From assembly GCA_958510825.1 (NCBI GenBank), contig OY294045.1, positions 13,257,916-13,321,915 on the forward strand: a stretch of 64,000 nucleotides of DNA. The letters are read 5' to 3'. Position 1 is the first letter of the stretch. Each line of letters starts with the position of its first letter. The translations under genes were made by a program, and so were the position numbers. This document shows, in pieces, positions 1 to 10,479 of this stretch. Origin of the DNA: Brachypterus glaber. Lineage: Eukaryota; Arthropoda; Insecta; Coleoptera; Kateretidae. The notes beneath the pieces are model-generated. The model saw only the letters and a list, made by a program, of their open reading frames with translations, ran no database searches and had not been told where the DNA came from.

Positions 1-60
1 TAAATTTGAAAAATGGCAATTTTTTAGGTGGATCCATTTTGTCGCTCTCAAGTGTAATAG

Positions 61-1320
61 TTGCGGATTTTAACCGTGTTGATAGATTATTACTGATTAC
101 ACTAGGCAACACGGTTTCTTGCCCCGATTGAAGTCATATGTTTTTTAACTAATTTTGGGTCGCTGAAACCGAATCTGGCCTCAGAATATTTCTATTACCT
201 AAGTCATCTGAAAAAAATGAGATAAAAATGTTAAAAAATCATTATTTCATCCCTCTTTTGTTCTAAAATCATGGGAGATAAAAATATTCCGAGGACAAAT
301 TTAGATTCGGCGAATCAATATTAGTTAAAAAATACCCAACTTAAAACATGGAAACTTTAAATTCATAGGTAGAATAATTAGGGATATTATAAAAAAAAAA
401 TATTAAAAAAAAAATGGATAATGTGACAAAACTAAGTAGGGGTGGAGGGTAAGGAGAAGGGTGCATAGGGGGACAAGCTTATCGCCAAGTACTCATGCTA
501 AAAATTGTCAAAAACATTACTAGGGGGTCAAAAATGAACTAAAAAAATGTTACGTAATATGGTTCTTATGTAATAAAGTAAAATTTTTATGATGTAGAAC
601 CATTAAAAAAACAAACAAAAATACACAATATTTTGTTTTATAAATTATTTTTAAATTGGCTTAATTGCCTGTACTAAAATTTAAAAAATAAGACGCGCTG
701 GATTTTTTTTAAGGTCAAATTTTGATTCTGTGCCTTTAAATTGATAAGAAAAATATATTTTTTGGTCTCGGGAAAAAAGTTTACACTGTGTACTTTAATT
801 TTGTTTCTCTTTCATATATTTACTTTTTACAAACAAACTAAGCAAAATAAAAAAATATTTGTATAAATATTTTTGTAGAGAATTTTATAATCTACAAATT
901 AAGTCCTATAAAATTTTTATACAGATTTGATAGTTTTGCCACAAAAGAGCAATTAAGTAAACTCTGCACTTTAATTTTAAGCTTTTTATTTTTTTTCGCG
1001 TACTTACTGTCAGTGGGTCCTTGGCATATATATTTTTGAGTTCCTCGTATTTTTTTTAATATACCCTAAAATTTTCAAAATCTTATTATTTTTTTTTAAG
1101 ATTTTGAAAAAAAAACGTCATTATTTCCTGGACTTATATCTCAAAAATTTTAGGTGCTGAAATTTTTCTAAGGTTAGATTCGGTTTCTACGTCCTTGAAT
1201 TAGTAAGAAAAATTAACTTTCCGATCGGGGCAAAAAAAAGTTGAGATTTGTTGCCTAGTGTTATTATTATTACTATCCATAGTGGATAGTAATAATCCAT
1301 CAACACGATTAAAATCCAAA
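61..1320. mobile_element. Foldback-like DNA element with long imperfect terminal inverted repeats
   Basis: The left end (about 61-215) and the right end (about 1140-1320) are imperfect reverse complements. They share ATTTTAAYCGTGTTGAT, a CACTAGGCAAC block, a GCCCCGAT block and AAACCGAATCT in the expected mirror order. Inside the right end TAGTAATAA is itself mirrored around position 1280. A direct repeat of the right-arm segment 1175-1240 lies near 700-770, and part of the left arm recurs inverted at 295-340, so the interior is built from copies of the arms. I see no transposase frame and no clear target duplication. Inference: non-autonomous foldback element. Confidence 0.6.
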
Positions 1321-1369
1321 ACTACTAGTTCTATAAATTATGTAGGATAATGATAATAAACTTATACCA

Positions 1370-1655
1370 ACCCAAAAACAAGTACAAAATCTTCACACAC
1401 AACGGGGTATTATCAATGATTATCAAATTAAGGAGTAGGTAACTTTAGACCTATTGTACACATAGCTGTGTTATAAAAATTAAAAAAAATGCTTTTTAAA
1501 AAAGAAATATCTTACCTTCATGTAATTTAAAATATAATCTAAAATGTTATTTTTACCTAAAATATGCACAATTTTATGTCAAAACAACAATAATTATACT
1601 TTTATCTCTTTCTGTAGAACTTCTCTTTATCTAATCTAAATAGGCGGCAGTCCAT
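1370..1655 (-). repeat. Dispersed repeat, inverted relative to 47193-47500 and 50754-51061
   Basis: The reverse complement runs nearly collinear with sequence inside the 3,560-bp tandem duplication. Shared landmarks are a TAGATTAGATAAAGAGAA-like end, TAATTATTATTGTTTTGA, GCATATTTTAGGTAAAAATA, AACACAGCTATGTGTACA, GACCTACTCCTTAATTTG and TGTGTGAAGATTTT. The family therefore has at least three copies here. A fragment of its end may recur near 32245-32280. No coding potential is visible in this copy. Confidence 0.7.
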
Positions 1656-1872
1656 TGCCCTAAAAACAGTAGTTTTCGTCGTATCATAAACTACTATTTG
1701 TTTGTATTTTATATGTTTTTTGATATGTCCGTAAGTTTGGAAAGCGAGCTGCTGGGATTTTGGTTCAGCAGATGCATGACACCAAGAAATCCAGGAATCC
1801 GAATCCGAAAGCCGTTTTTGGCGTGATTTTTTTTTTTGTGTACATTTAAGTTTATATTTTAAGTTGGCCCCG

Positions 1873-2985
1873 ACAATACACGGTGTATTTGAAATAGCGT
1901 AGGAAATTTTAACAGGAGATTCTACATGATAAAATATGACAAAAAGTTCCTATAAATGTATGTCTAAAAATGCGTCATAAGGGAGCTACGCCCCTTTGAA
2001 AGTGGCTAAAAAAATCGGTTTTTATTTAATAACTCAGGAACCCTTTGAGATATATCAACGAGGTTTTGCACGTCAACTAATCCTACCAGTTTTTTGTCCC
2101 AAACTTTTTTCTGTGTAACTTTTTTGCAATTTTATTTTTGAAATATGATTCCTCAGGTCAAAATACATAAGAAAGGTACTCTTGTTATAATACTTTAGGA
2201 TTAACCGTTTTCGAGAAAAAATCATTTGAAGGTGAAATTCCACGGTTTGAGGACAAAAAATTAAATACTAAAATGTTGAAAACCAAAATTTTAATGATGC
2301 AAGGCGAATGTACATTAAAAACTAAGAAAAAAATCTCATATACAGGTACTTCTAAAAATCAATCCTAATGGAGCTATGGTCTCCTAAATATGCACCATTT
2401 TTAAAGGGCTATGGTAGCTTTAAAAGCGTTATTTCGACCTACATGTATGGAAACTTTTTTTCTTAGTTTTTGATGTAGAATAACATTGCATCATTAAAAT
2501 TTTGGTTTTCGAAATTTTAGTATTTAATTTTTCGTCCTCGAACCGTGAAATTTCACCTTCAAATGAACTTTTCTCGAAAACGGTTAATCCTACAGTATTA
2601 CAACAAGAGTACCTTTTTTATGTATTTTGACCTGAGGAATCATATTACAAAAATAAAATTGCAAAAAAGTTACACAGAAAAAAAATTGGGACAAAAAACT
2701 GATAAGGCCCCCCCGTTTCGCACACCCCTGGTTTAAATAAGTACGTGAAAATGACATACAAAGATGAGCCTTATTAGGATTAATTCACGTGCAAAACCTC
2801 GTTAATATATCTCAAAGGGTTCCTGAGTTATTAAATAAAAACCGATTTTTTTAGCCAATTTCAAAGGGGCGTAGCTCCCTTATGACGCATTTTTAGACAT
2901 ATGTTTATGGGAACTTTTTGTCATATTTTATCATGTAGAATCACCTGTTAAAATTTCCTACGCTATTTCAAATACACCCTGTATA
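1873..2985. mobile_element. Large foldback element ending in ACAGGGTGT-type termini
   Basis: The two halves are near-perfect reverse complements, meeting near 2429. The outer ends read GGTGTATTTGAAATAGCG on the left, with its complement at 2958-2982. Arms of about 540 bp then match in mirror order: ATGATAAAATATGAC, GGGAGCTACGCCCC/GGGGCGTAGCTCCC, ATTTAATAACTCAGGAACC, TTTTTTGTCCC and CGGTTAATCCTA, each with its complement. Short open frames inside (including 2545-2736) are non-coding. Related partial copies lie at 15811-16665, 21440-21575 and 29176-29475. The right end abuts the reverse transcriptase remnant that starts at 2983. Confidence 0.85.
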
Positions 2986-3782
2986 CCAGCGGCAATCGTT
3001 AAGTTGGTTGCGGAACAAATTGCCGCTCCATTGGCTGATATAATCAACAACTCATTTGAAACAGGAGTATATCCTATAGAGTTAAAAAAGCTCGTGTAAT
3101 CCCTCTTTATAAGAAGGGTTGCAGGAAGGTTTTGGGAAATTACCGACAAATTTCAAACTTGTCATTTTTTGCAAAAATCATTGACAAGATAATGTTGACT
3201 AGAATAACTGAATATTTTAAAAGATACCTTTTGTTGTCTAAATCTCACTATGGTTTTAGAAGGGGTTTTAGTACAGCAAAAGCACTTTTTAATGTAATAT
3301 CCTATATCTTAGATGCAATCGATAAGAAAAATTTAACGACAGCCGTGTTTTCATATCATTGTACCTATATAATTTGGCGGTATATACATTGAAAACAAAA
3401 CGTTGTTCACTGGTAACTCCGAGATATCTTCAGGCCCGGAAACCAGGTATGGCATAAATCTTTCTATTCCTATGCATCACCTAGCTCTCTTTGAAAAAGG
3501 CCCAATTTATTTGGGTAAGAAGGTATTTAACAAATTAACAACAAATTTTAGGGTAGGTGAGGTGACTCAAATTTAAAAAAATATCTTAAATTTTTTTTTG
3601 CTGCGCATCCTTTCTATAAATTAGATGAAAACCAATGTTCACCACCAATTTGTTTGTTTTTTGTTATTGACTAATGTAAACAGTAAATTAAATGTAAATC
3701 ATTGTTTAGTATACATTTACAGTACATTTTTTTTTTGTATATGACATTATCCAATACTTTTATAAAGTCTATGGAAATAAAG

Positions 3783-3842
<60 letters not shown>
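2983..3842 (+). pseudogene. Jockey/CR1-like non-LTR retrotransposon remnant (reverse transcriptase, internally deleted)
   Basis: Non-LTR retrotransposons encode a reverse transcriptase that copies their RNA into the chromosome. From 2983 the frame reads IPAAIVKLVAEQIAAPLADI. It shifts near 3083-3090, and continues from about 3087 with NYRQISNLSFFAKIIDKI and YGFRRGFSTAKAL, matching reverse transcriptase motifs usually written NYRPIS and FGFRKGHST. The frame breaks just before the catalytic block A would be expected, and no YADD box is present. At 3427-3575 another frame, HHLALFEKGPIYLGKKVFNK ending in a stop, resembles the C-terminus of such ORFs. The middle of the domain is therefore deleted. 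A 3' UTR follows, ending AAGTCTATGGAAATAAAG and then an ATT tail at 3784-3841. The copy is 5'-truncated, frameshifted and dead. Confidence 0.8.
3784..3841 (+). repeat. (ATT)n microsatellite tail of the retrotransposon
   Basis: About 19 uninterrupted ATT units follow directly after GGAAATAAAG. The same junction motif precedes an ATT array at 32589-32635, so the microsatellite looks like the element's own 3' tail and not chance flanking DNA. Confidence 0.9.
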
Positions 3843-3945
3843 AAATAAAAACTACTAAGAATTTATTATTTTTCCAAATGTTGAAATAACGTTTAATCTA
3901 ACCAAATACATCAGATGACATCCTGTCAATATAATGTGTATGATG

Positions 3946-4190
3946 CAACTAATAACTCTTCTTTTTAGAATACGCATACCGTTAAAATAAAGTATCGCCA
4001 ACATCTCGGATTGTTTGAAAACAAATAGTAGGTATATTCAGGCCTGAACAATAAAAATTACCAGTAACTGGTATTGTTGTCTCTGTTAGAACAAAGATGT
4101 GCGAGTAAGACAGACGAATGTTTATGTTGCCGACGTTTTTGTCAGTTTTAACGAATGAAATGCCTATTCTAGAGAGTAATTAGTTCGTTG
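3946..4190. mobile_element. hAT-like MITE with 8-bp target duplication
   Basis: Terminal inverted repeats of about 50 imperfect bp start with CAAC on both ends; the right end, reverse complemented, reads CAACGAACTAATTACTC. The 8-mer GTATGATG occurs immediately outside both ends (3938-3945 and 4191-4198). An 8-bp duplication is typical of hAT transposons. The 245-bp body has no coding capacity, so it is non-autonomous. A copy of its left 195 bp lies at 27112-27306. Confidence 0.8.
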
Positions 4191-4311
4191 GTATGATGGG
4201 TATTTTTTTGTCACTCCAGATAAAGTAATTAGTTGCTGTAACAAGAATAATATAGTTAGCTAAGCTGACTTAGATTTATAATGATATTTGAAGTAGTTTC
4301 TATTGCAAGTA

Positions 4312-5104
4312 TGGTTATGGTTATGGTTATGGTTATGGTTATTAGGGTGGAGGGTAGCTATCTACACGCACTTGGGTCACTTAGCTGGGCCCATTGTACT
4401 ACCTCCCTTTGGTCGCAGCAATTTAACCTCTCAGCCATCCAATTCTTTGAATATATCTAAGAAGATGTCTGGGAGTGATGCTGCTTATACCGGCCATGTC
4501 GAGCCAGTACTCGTCTAGCAAGGACCCTCTTATTAAGGCTAACGCTGGACAGTGACATAACACATGTTCCATTGTTTCCTCTTCCATGTAGCATCCTCTA
4601 CAGATGGGGTCGACTGGCTTCCCCATGATGTTAAGATGCTTATTTAGTTTGCAGTGACCTGTTACGATGCTTGCAAACTGTCTTAGGTTATCCCTTTTTA
4701 GTTGCATACAAAAGCGTGCTGTCTTTTCACACGGAGTGGGAAGGGCTGCTCTTGCATGTTTACAGTCGTTTCTCGTAATCCAATTACGGGTGTGTTTTAT
4801 GTGGGTTTCTTGATTAATGAGAGCTGTTTTAAAAGCGACAGATACAGGGATTATGGGCTCTGGACCAATAGGTACAGAGCCTGAGCCTGCTCGTGCCAAT
4901 CTATCAGCTTCTTCATTGCCTACATTTCCATTATGCCCCTTTACCCATGAGAGTGTAACAGTATTAGAAACTGCCGCTTCCTCCAGGGATTGGTGACATT
5001 CCAAAACTAGCTTTGAAGTAATTTTGAAAGACTTGATTGCTAGTATGGAAGCTTTGCTATCCGTAAGAATAGTTAACCTTCTATTTTCCCTTTCAGAAAA
5101 TCAG
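4312..5104 (-). mobile_element. 5'-truncated RNase H-bearing non-LTR retrotransposon
   Basis: The insertion is bracketed by the 11-bp direct repeat TATTGCAAGTA at 4301-4311 and 5105-5115, a target-site duplication. On the minus strand it begins inside an ORF at about 5101, ends the ORF at 4423, has a 3' UTR of about 110 bp and finishes in about five TAACCA units (4312-4341). Ending in a short tandem repeat and not poly(A), and carrying RNase H, suggests the I/R1 group of clades. It is truncated at the 5' end, as is usual for target-primed reverse transcription. Confidence 0.9.
4423..5101 (-). pseudogene. RNase H domain and C-terminal CCHC motif of a retrotransposon ORF2
   Basis: RNase H removes the RNA strand of the RNA/DNA hybrid during retrotransposition. 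Reading from 5101 the frame gives RRLTILTDSKASILAIKS, which carries the aspartate of a TDS motif. It continues through the frame starting at 5004 with WVKGHNGNVGNEEADRLA, carrying the histidine and final aspartate of the catalytic set. Further on, CRGCYMEEETMEHVLCHC is a CX2CX8HX4C zinc-knuckle-like motif, as found at the C-termini of I/R1/Jockey ORF2 proteins. The frame is open for about 225 codons to its own stop, but the reverse transcriptase and endonuclease parts are missing, so this is a fragment. Upstream of 5101 the frame is closed. Confidence 0.88.
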
Positions 5105-5115
5105 TATTGCAAGTA

Positions 5116-6147
5116 GTAATAATTTTAAATGTTGTTTAAAAAAAAACAACGATATTTGTGTTTGAAGCGCAAAAATTTCAAGGATGACTTTAAAAGTATA
5201 CAGTAATAAAATTTCGTCAAAGAATAAATATTGCATGTTTTGACTCTAGAGGCTTCAGATGTTCGTGTATCCCTCAATTTATCTCTATCAAATAAATAAT
5301 TGAGCAAATATTAACAAACAATCCATATCCATTATTCCATCGCAATTATTTTACATTATTATAAAGCCAACTTGATCAATAACTGTCCTCTGTAGTTGCA
5401 TGTTGTTCTGATAGTATATTATTTTCGATTGTTGTATTTGCTTTATTTAACATAATTATTTTGTTATAATAGAGTGGATCTAATAAAATGTCATGTGTTT
5501 TAAAAAATGCCACTTGCGCAATGATAGGTTTTTTTTAATATATTTTAAATCTTGGAACAACAGGACCAGGCCAGAAACTTATAAATAAAATCAATACTTT
5601 TAATTTTAGAATTCTAAAATATAAAAGTAAAAAATGGGCTTCAGTCACCTTTTTTCCCTAAATCTCGAAAAGAATGAAAATTGCGCTTCAGACGAAATTT
5701 TTTTCATGTTTTTTTCTTTACTTCTGTTAATTTCCGGCCTTTTTTAATTCAATGTATAAAACTCAAGTTTTAAAAATTCAAATAAAAAATATTAAGAAAG
5801 CCCTAGCACCGCAGGTAAAAAATTTTACAACTGTGCTGGTCTATTTATATTTGAAAACAGTGGTATAAGTTCTAGCGTCGTAGGCGAAAATATTGACAAA
5901 TTTCAAGCTTAGGTTTTATAAACTTTAATAAAAAAGATCGTATCAAAAGCTTTAGCGCCGCATAAATTTTATAGCCTATTTGAATTTTAGAAGTATTACT
6001 ATTTAAAGTTTAAATGCCGCCCCCCTCCCCCCCGGATATGGATACGGCCTTGCTTAAAATTGCTTGCTTTTAGCAATATTTTTTTACATGTGTTGTATAG
6101 GCTTGTGTGTAAGTAAAGAATTACCTTTCTAATATAAATAATAAATC
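5116..6147. other. No gene seen; degenerate short repeats near 5800-6020
   Basis: AT-rich sequence without a recognisable frame. Between 5800 and 6020 a motif resembling CTAGCRCCGYAGGYRAAAAAT recurs about every 70 bp (near 5802, 5872, 5948 and 6014), suggesting an old tandem repeat. A C-rich run lies at 6018-6031. Confidence 0.4.
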
Positions 6148-6195
6148 TATGAAATCGAGGGGTTGACCGCGAGGAAATTTTTTGTACAAGCCTAA

Positions 6196-6262
6196 GGAAC
6201 TCAGGAGGAACTCTGAATAACTCTGGAGGAACTCCGAGGAACTCCGAAGGAACTCTTAAGAA
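6196..6262 (+). repeat. GGAACTC minisatellite, left array
   Basis: Units of about 12 bp of the form GGAGGAACTCYG, with decay. Same orientation and motif as the array at 6967-7200. Confidence 0.85.
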
Positions 6263-6359
6263 GTCAGAAACAATTATTATTTATTACCCATGCGGATTAA
6301 CGTTTTCATTTTCAAACTAGATGAGCCGTTACAAACACCTTATCAAAACATCCTACCTT

Positions 6360-6896
6360 TGGGCGCCAATCTTTTTTGCAGGGGCGCCCTGTTTGGTAGA
6401 AACCATGAAAGTAAATTTTGGGGAGTCATTTTTTTTGAAGGGGCGCCAAGTTTGGTAGAAACCGTCAGGGACAAAGCTTTTTTTCTTGAAGGTAATTTTG
6501 GGGTGCCAATTTTTGTTTTGAAAAATTTTTGTTTTTAAGGGGCGCCAAGTTTGGTAGAAACTGTCAGGGACAAAGTTTTTTTTTTATTTGTTTTTAAGGT
6601 TTTTTTTTTTTTGTAGGGGCGCCAAATTTTGGTTGAAACTGTCAGGGACAAAGCTGTTTTTCTTGAAGGTAAATTTGGGGCACCATTTTTTATTTTTTTT
6701 ATCTTTGAAGGGGCGCTGCCAAGTTTGGTAGTAACCGTCAGGGACAAAACTTTTTTTCGCCAAGTTTTGGTTAAAACTGTCAGGGACAAAGCTTTTTTTA
6801 TGAAGGTATTTTTTTGGGCTCCAATTTATTTTTTTCTTTGTAGGGGCGCCAAGTTTTGGTTGAAACCGTCAGGGACAAACCTTTTTTTTTGAGGGT
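6360..6896 (+). repeat. Irregular 40-100-bp tandem repeat with GGGGCGCCAAG and GTCAGGGACAAA cores
   Basis: GGGGCGCC or a close variant occurs near 6381, 6440, 6539, 6616, 6711 and 6843. GTCAGGGACAAA occurs near 6465, 6565, 6643, 6739, 6779 and 6868. Between the cores are T-rich spacers of variable length, often TTCTTGAAGGTAATTTTGG. About seven degenerate units are present. Confidence 0.85.
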
Positions 6897-6966
6897 TCCT
6901 TATTGGCAGTAGTGCTTGTATAGTGGTAATTTCTACGGCTTATTTGCCAAAAATTACCCCTTCCAG

Positions 6967-7200
6967 AGAGGAACTCTTAAGGAACACAGGAGGAACTCGG
7001 AGGAACTCCCAAGGAACTTGGAGGAACTCCGAAGAACTCGGAGGAACTCTGGAGGAACACCGAGGAACTCCGGAGGAACTCGGAGGAACTCCGAAGAACT
7101 CGGAGGAACTCTGAAGGCACTCCGATGAACTCCGGAGGAACTCCGATGAACTCCGAAGGAACTCAGAGGAACTTTGAGGAACTCTTTGCAAAAAGGAACT
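6967..7200 (+). repeat. GGAACTC minisatellite, right array
   Basis: About twenty units of 11-12 bp, GGAGGAACTCCGA and variants. The several overlapping open frames here, on both strands, are low-complexity artefacts. Confidence 0.9.
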
Positions 7201-7617
7201 CTTTTGTACAAATTTCAGACGCGGTCAGCCCCTCGTATGAAATATAGGATCACCCCATGGTATATTAACCTTACCTCCAGTAGGCATACTTTACGTCTTT
7301 TAATTATTTTAACTGGGTATATAATTTATAGTTATATTTATGTGTATATTAAATATAATGATAATTTTCGTAATTCCATACTGAATGTATTTTGCGAAAA
7401 ATATTACACCGCATTTGCATAAGAAATGTGAACATAGCAATTGCATTATTAATGCATTCTTACATTATACAAGTAAATTCAATTATTACAATTCATTCTG
7501 CATATAAATTTTATCACAAGAACTGAGTACGCAGACCGCCTGCATAGTTAAGTTAAGGTTGACTAGCAACACAAAACTATTTAATTCTTCAGCTGATAAA
7601 GTTTAGCTAAATTTACT

Positions 7618-8465
7618 TTTCATTTTTCTTCTTTTTTATTTTTTTTCTTCATATTCATATTTTTTTGTCCTTTTTCTTCTTATTTTTTCACTTTCTCGTT
7701 TTCTTGATCTCCTCTCCTTTTTTCTCATCTCATCTCATCTCTTCTTTTTTTCCTCTTCGTTTTAATTTATTTTTCCTATTTTTATGCTTTGTTTCATACT
7801 TCTGTGTTCTGAATTTGACTAATAACAAAAAACTATATAATCTTAATCTGACTTTGCTTTGTACATATACTTGCAGTTTAGCTAAAGCTTTTTATATAAA
7901 ACTTATAAAAAAGATAACATGGTACATTTTAAATTCATTTTGGACTGTCGACATTCCTAAACAGAAGATAAGAAATACTTAAGTTTTTATCTCAAGTTTT
8001 CTTCTTTTACTTCTTTTTTTTTATACTTTGACTTTTTTTCATTTTCTTTTTGTTCTTCTCTTTTATCTTGGTTTTCTTTTTCGTCGTCTTCTGTTTCGTC
8101 ACCTTTTTCTTCATCTTATTGTTATTTAACTTTATATTCGTCTTTTATTTTTTATTATTTTTTACTTTGTTTACTTACTTTTTTTGTCTTCTTCCTTTTG
8201 TTCTTCTTATTTTTCTATATTCCATTCTTCTTCCTTGTTTTCTTATTAGTTTTCTTTTACGTTTTCTTTTTCTCATTCTTTACAGATTTTTAACTTGCTT
8301 TTTACTTTTTCTCCTTTTTTTACTTTATCCTACACTTTTATTTTTTTTTCTTCATTATTGTTTTCTTCTACTGATTCTTTATTTTGTTCTTGGTCTTATT
8401 TTCCTTCTATTCTGCTTCATGTACTTCCGCTTCTATTTTTTCTTTCTCTTCTTCTTTTGGCCTTT
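7618..8465 (+). repeat. Strand-asymmetric T/C-rich tract
   Basis: Two long stretches (7618-7770 and 7985-8465) consist almost only of T and C with scattered A or G. The open frame at 8050-8553 is a phenylalanine/leucine artefact of this composition. The intervening 7815-7980 resembles 7560-7615: both carry GACTARYAACA, AAAACTAT and AGTTTAGCTAAA, so the tract may contain an old direct duplication. Confidence 0.7.
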
Positions 8466-8565
8466 TTATATTAAAGTATATAGGCAAATTATAGTTATTG
8501 TCGCTAATTCTTATTGGTTTGAGGCCAGACATCCATTGATTCATTTAAGATAATATAATCCTTAT

Positions 8566-8957
8566 AATTATACGAAATCTGTATCCCTTAGAAAGTAAAA
8601 TATATCTCATCATGTTCATTAATGAAGAGGCTTTAGGGCAAAGAAATTCTGTGAATAAGTTCGACTTAAACTACTTTGAAAATGGTATTATAATGGTACA
8701 AACATAATTTACCTTAGGGCTTACTCTCGTTATTTTTTTTTAATTATCGTACATCTATATTTCTTTTAAATTTAAACAAGTTATTATTTTTGGTTATTTT
8801 ATAATTTAGTTAAAACGTAAATATATAAATTAAATAATTAATAAAAAAAGCAGTAAAGCATTTGCTTTCCTATTAGAATGAGTTTTAATTTTATTTTTAC
8901 TTGCTTCTCTAGATTTTTTTATTAAATAAGATTAAAAGTGAATAGGTAGGTGGCTTA
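8566..8957. other. No feature recognised
   Basis: AT-rich sequence with no supported gene, RNA or repeat boundary. Confidence 0.4.
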
Positions 8958-8958
8958 A

Positions 8959-9021
8959 GAAACGCCAGGGGGGCTTAATGAAAACGCCAGGGGGGCTTAA
9001 TGAAAACGCCAGGGGGGCTTA
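8959..9021 (+). repeat. Three copies of a 21-22-bp G-rich unit
   Basis: AACGCCAGGGGGGCTTAATG repeats three times with almost no divergence. It is followed by GCCCCCTCGCCCCCTAG, which can pair with the G runs, so the end of the array can form a small hairpin. Confidence 0.9.
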
Positions 9022-9050
9022 GCCCCCTCGCCCCCTAGTTATGGCCTGTT

Positions 9051-9219
9051 GTTTTGATAAGATGTTCTGATAAGATGTTTTGATAAGATGTTTTGATAAG
9101 ATGTTTTGATAAGATGTTTTGATAAGATGTTTTGATAAAATGTTTTGATAAGATGTTTTGATAAGATGTTTTGATAAGATAATTTGATAAGATGTTTTGA
9201 TGAGATGTTTTGATAGGGT
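9051..9219 (+). repeat. 13-unit array of a 13-bp minisatellite
   Basis: Thirteen consecutive units of GTTTTGATAAGAT, with one to three changes in a few units (near 9064, 9129, 9181, 9194 and 9207). The array is phase-perfect. Confidence 0.95.
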
Positions 9220-9511
9220 GCTTACAATTCTTTATCTAGATTTAGTTCTCTATTCTAATTAATCTAAAATTATTTATTCATTTTGAATTAAAAATCCCCA
9301 ATTAACGAGATTTTTGATGTATAATTACGTGATTTTAATACATCGATTAAAATCCAATTAATACATGTCGATATCACTGCATAATACATTTATTACTACC
9401 GCCAATAACACTGGATTACATATTTTTAAAACCCTTCTATTCACTTCACTTATATATACATAGATATAAATATATTTGTCCTCAAATATGTCAAAGCCTT
9501 TTTCACCCACT

Positions 9512-9857
9512 TAGAATATATTTATAAAGCTAAAATTTGGTACACATGCTTAACTCAGATGATAATACAATTTAATATAAAATTTACCCCCCCAACCCAC
9601 ACCCCTAAAATTAAAAAAATCCCTTTTTACCCACATGTGATAATTTACAACTAAAATAAGATTACAAACTTATTTAGTGATAGTAAAATTTTGCAATAAT
9701 TTTACGCCCCCCCTCGTCTCCCCATCTCCCCCCATACGCGTATAAGGCTAAGTTAACCCTCTCTCTAATTTAACCACTTATTCTATAGAATACACTTAGA
9801 AAGCTAAAATTTGGTACACATGGTTTACTCGGTTGACAATACAATTTTATATAAAAT
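9512..9857 (+). repeat. Direct repeat of about 70 bp, two copies
   Basis: 9512-9582 and 9787-9857 share AAGCTAAAATTTGGTACACA, then GATAATACAATTT-like sequence, and end in ATATAAAAT. C-rich stretches (CCCCCCCAACCCACACCCC near 9588 and CCCCCCCTCGTCTCCCC near 9708) lie between them. Confidence 0.75.
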
Positions 9858-10479
9858 TAAAAAAAAATTGTATTTTTTTTTCAATAATTTAATGTTTTAA
9901 ATTATCTATCTATATATTTATAAATAGATCTCATATACAGAAATCTCCAGGACAATTTCTTTTGTGAACTTTTTATTTATTTGTTTAAAATTGGGTATTG
10001 TTATGTATATTTTTAATGTAATTTTTCATAGTTTTAATTGAACTAATTCTGATTTCTAACTTTTGATTTCTGAATTAAGCCGATCATTTTTTTGTAAATT
10101 GTTATTCAGCAAAAAAAAGCCAATCATCAAAAATTTTCTATATATTGTTACTATAATTTATTAAAAAGAAAAAAAGACGAAAACTGTTCTTAAAATTTAG
10201 CTTAACACATTTTGGTGACCAGACAGGATGAAATATTAAAAAATTATCATTATCGAATATTGCAAGATAAAAAAAACCTTGTAAGCTAGTGTAATTGATC
10301 ATTAATATTTAAACTAAAAGTTTGTTGTAATTATGCCAGATAGTTGGATAATTTATGTCCTGGTAATTCTAATCTTCTATATGTACAAATTCCATTTTTG
10401 ATAATTATCGATAATTATCGATAATTAACGATAACATAATTAACTACCTCGATGAATTTGCTTTACTTATTATCACTAC

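Larger units (their letters stand above)
6156..7235. mobile_element. 1,080-bp TIR element filled with tandem repeats, 8-bp target duplication
   Basis: The left end CGAGGGGTTGACCGCG (6156-6171) and the right end CGCGGTCAGCCCCTCG (7220-7235) are inverted repeats matching at 15 of 16 positions, followed inward by a TTTTGTACAA block on both sides. The 8-mer TATGAAAT flanks both ends (6148-6155 and 7236-7243), a target duplication of hAT/Mutator size. The interior has three parts: a GGAACTC-rich minisatellite (6196-6262), a longer repeat array (6360-6896), and a second GGAACTC array (6967-7200) in the same orientation as the first. Open frames in this interval are repeat shadows. No transposase is visible, so the element is presumably mobilised in trans. 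Confidence 0.85.

Noticed and set aside
8050..8553. 167-codon open frame, the second longest in the window
   Set aside because: It is almost only Phe, Leu, Ile and Tyr, read from a T/C-rich tract; no domain and no coding signal.
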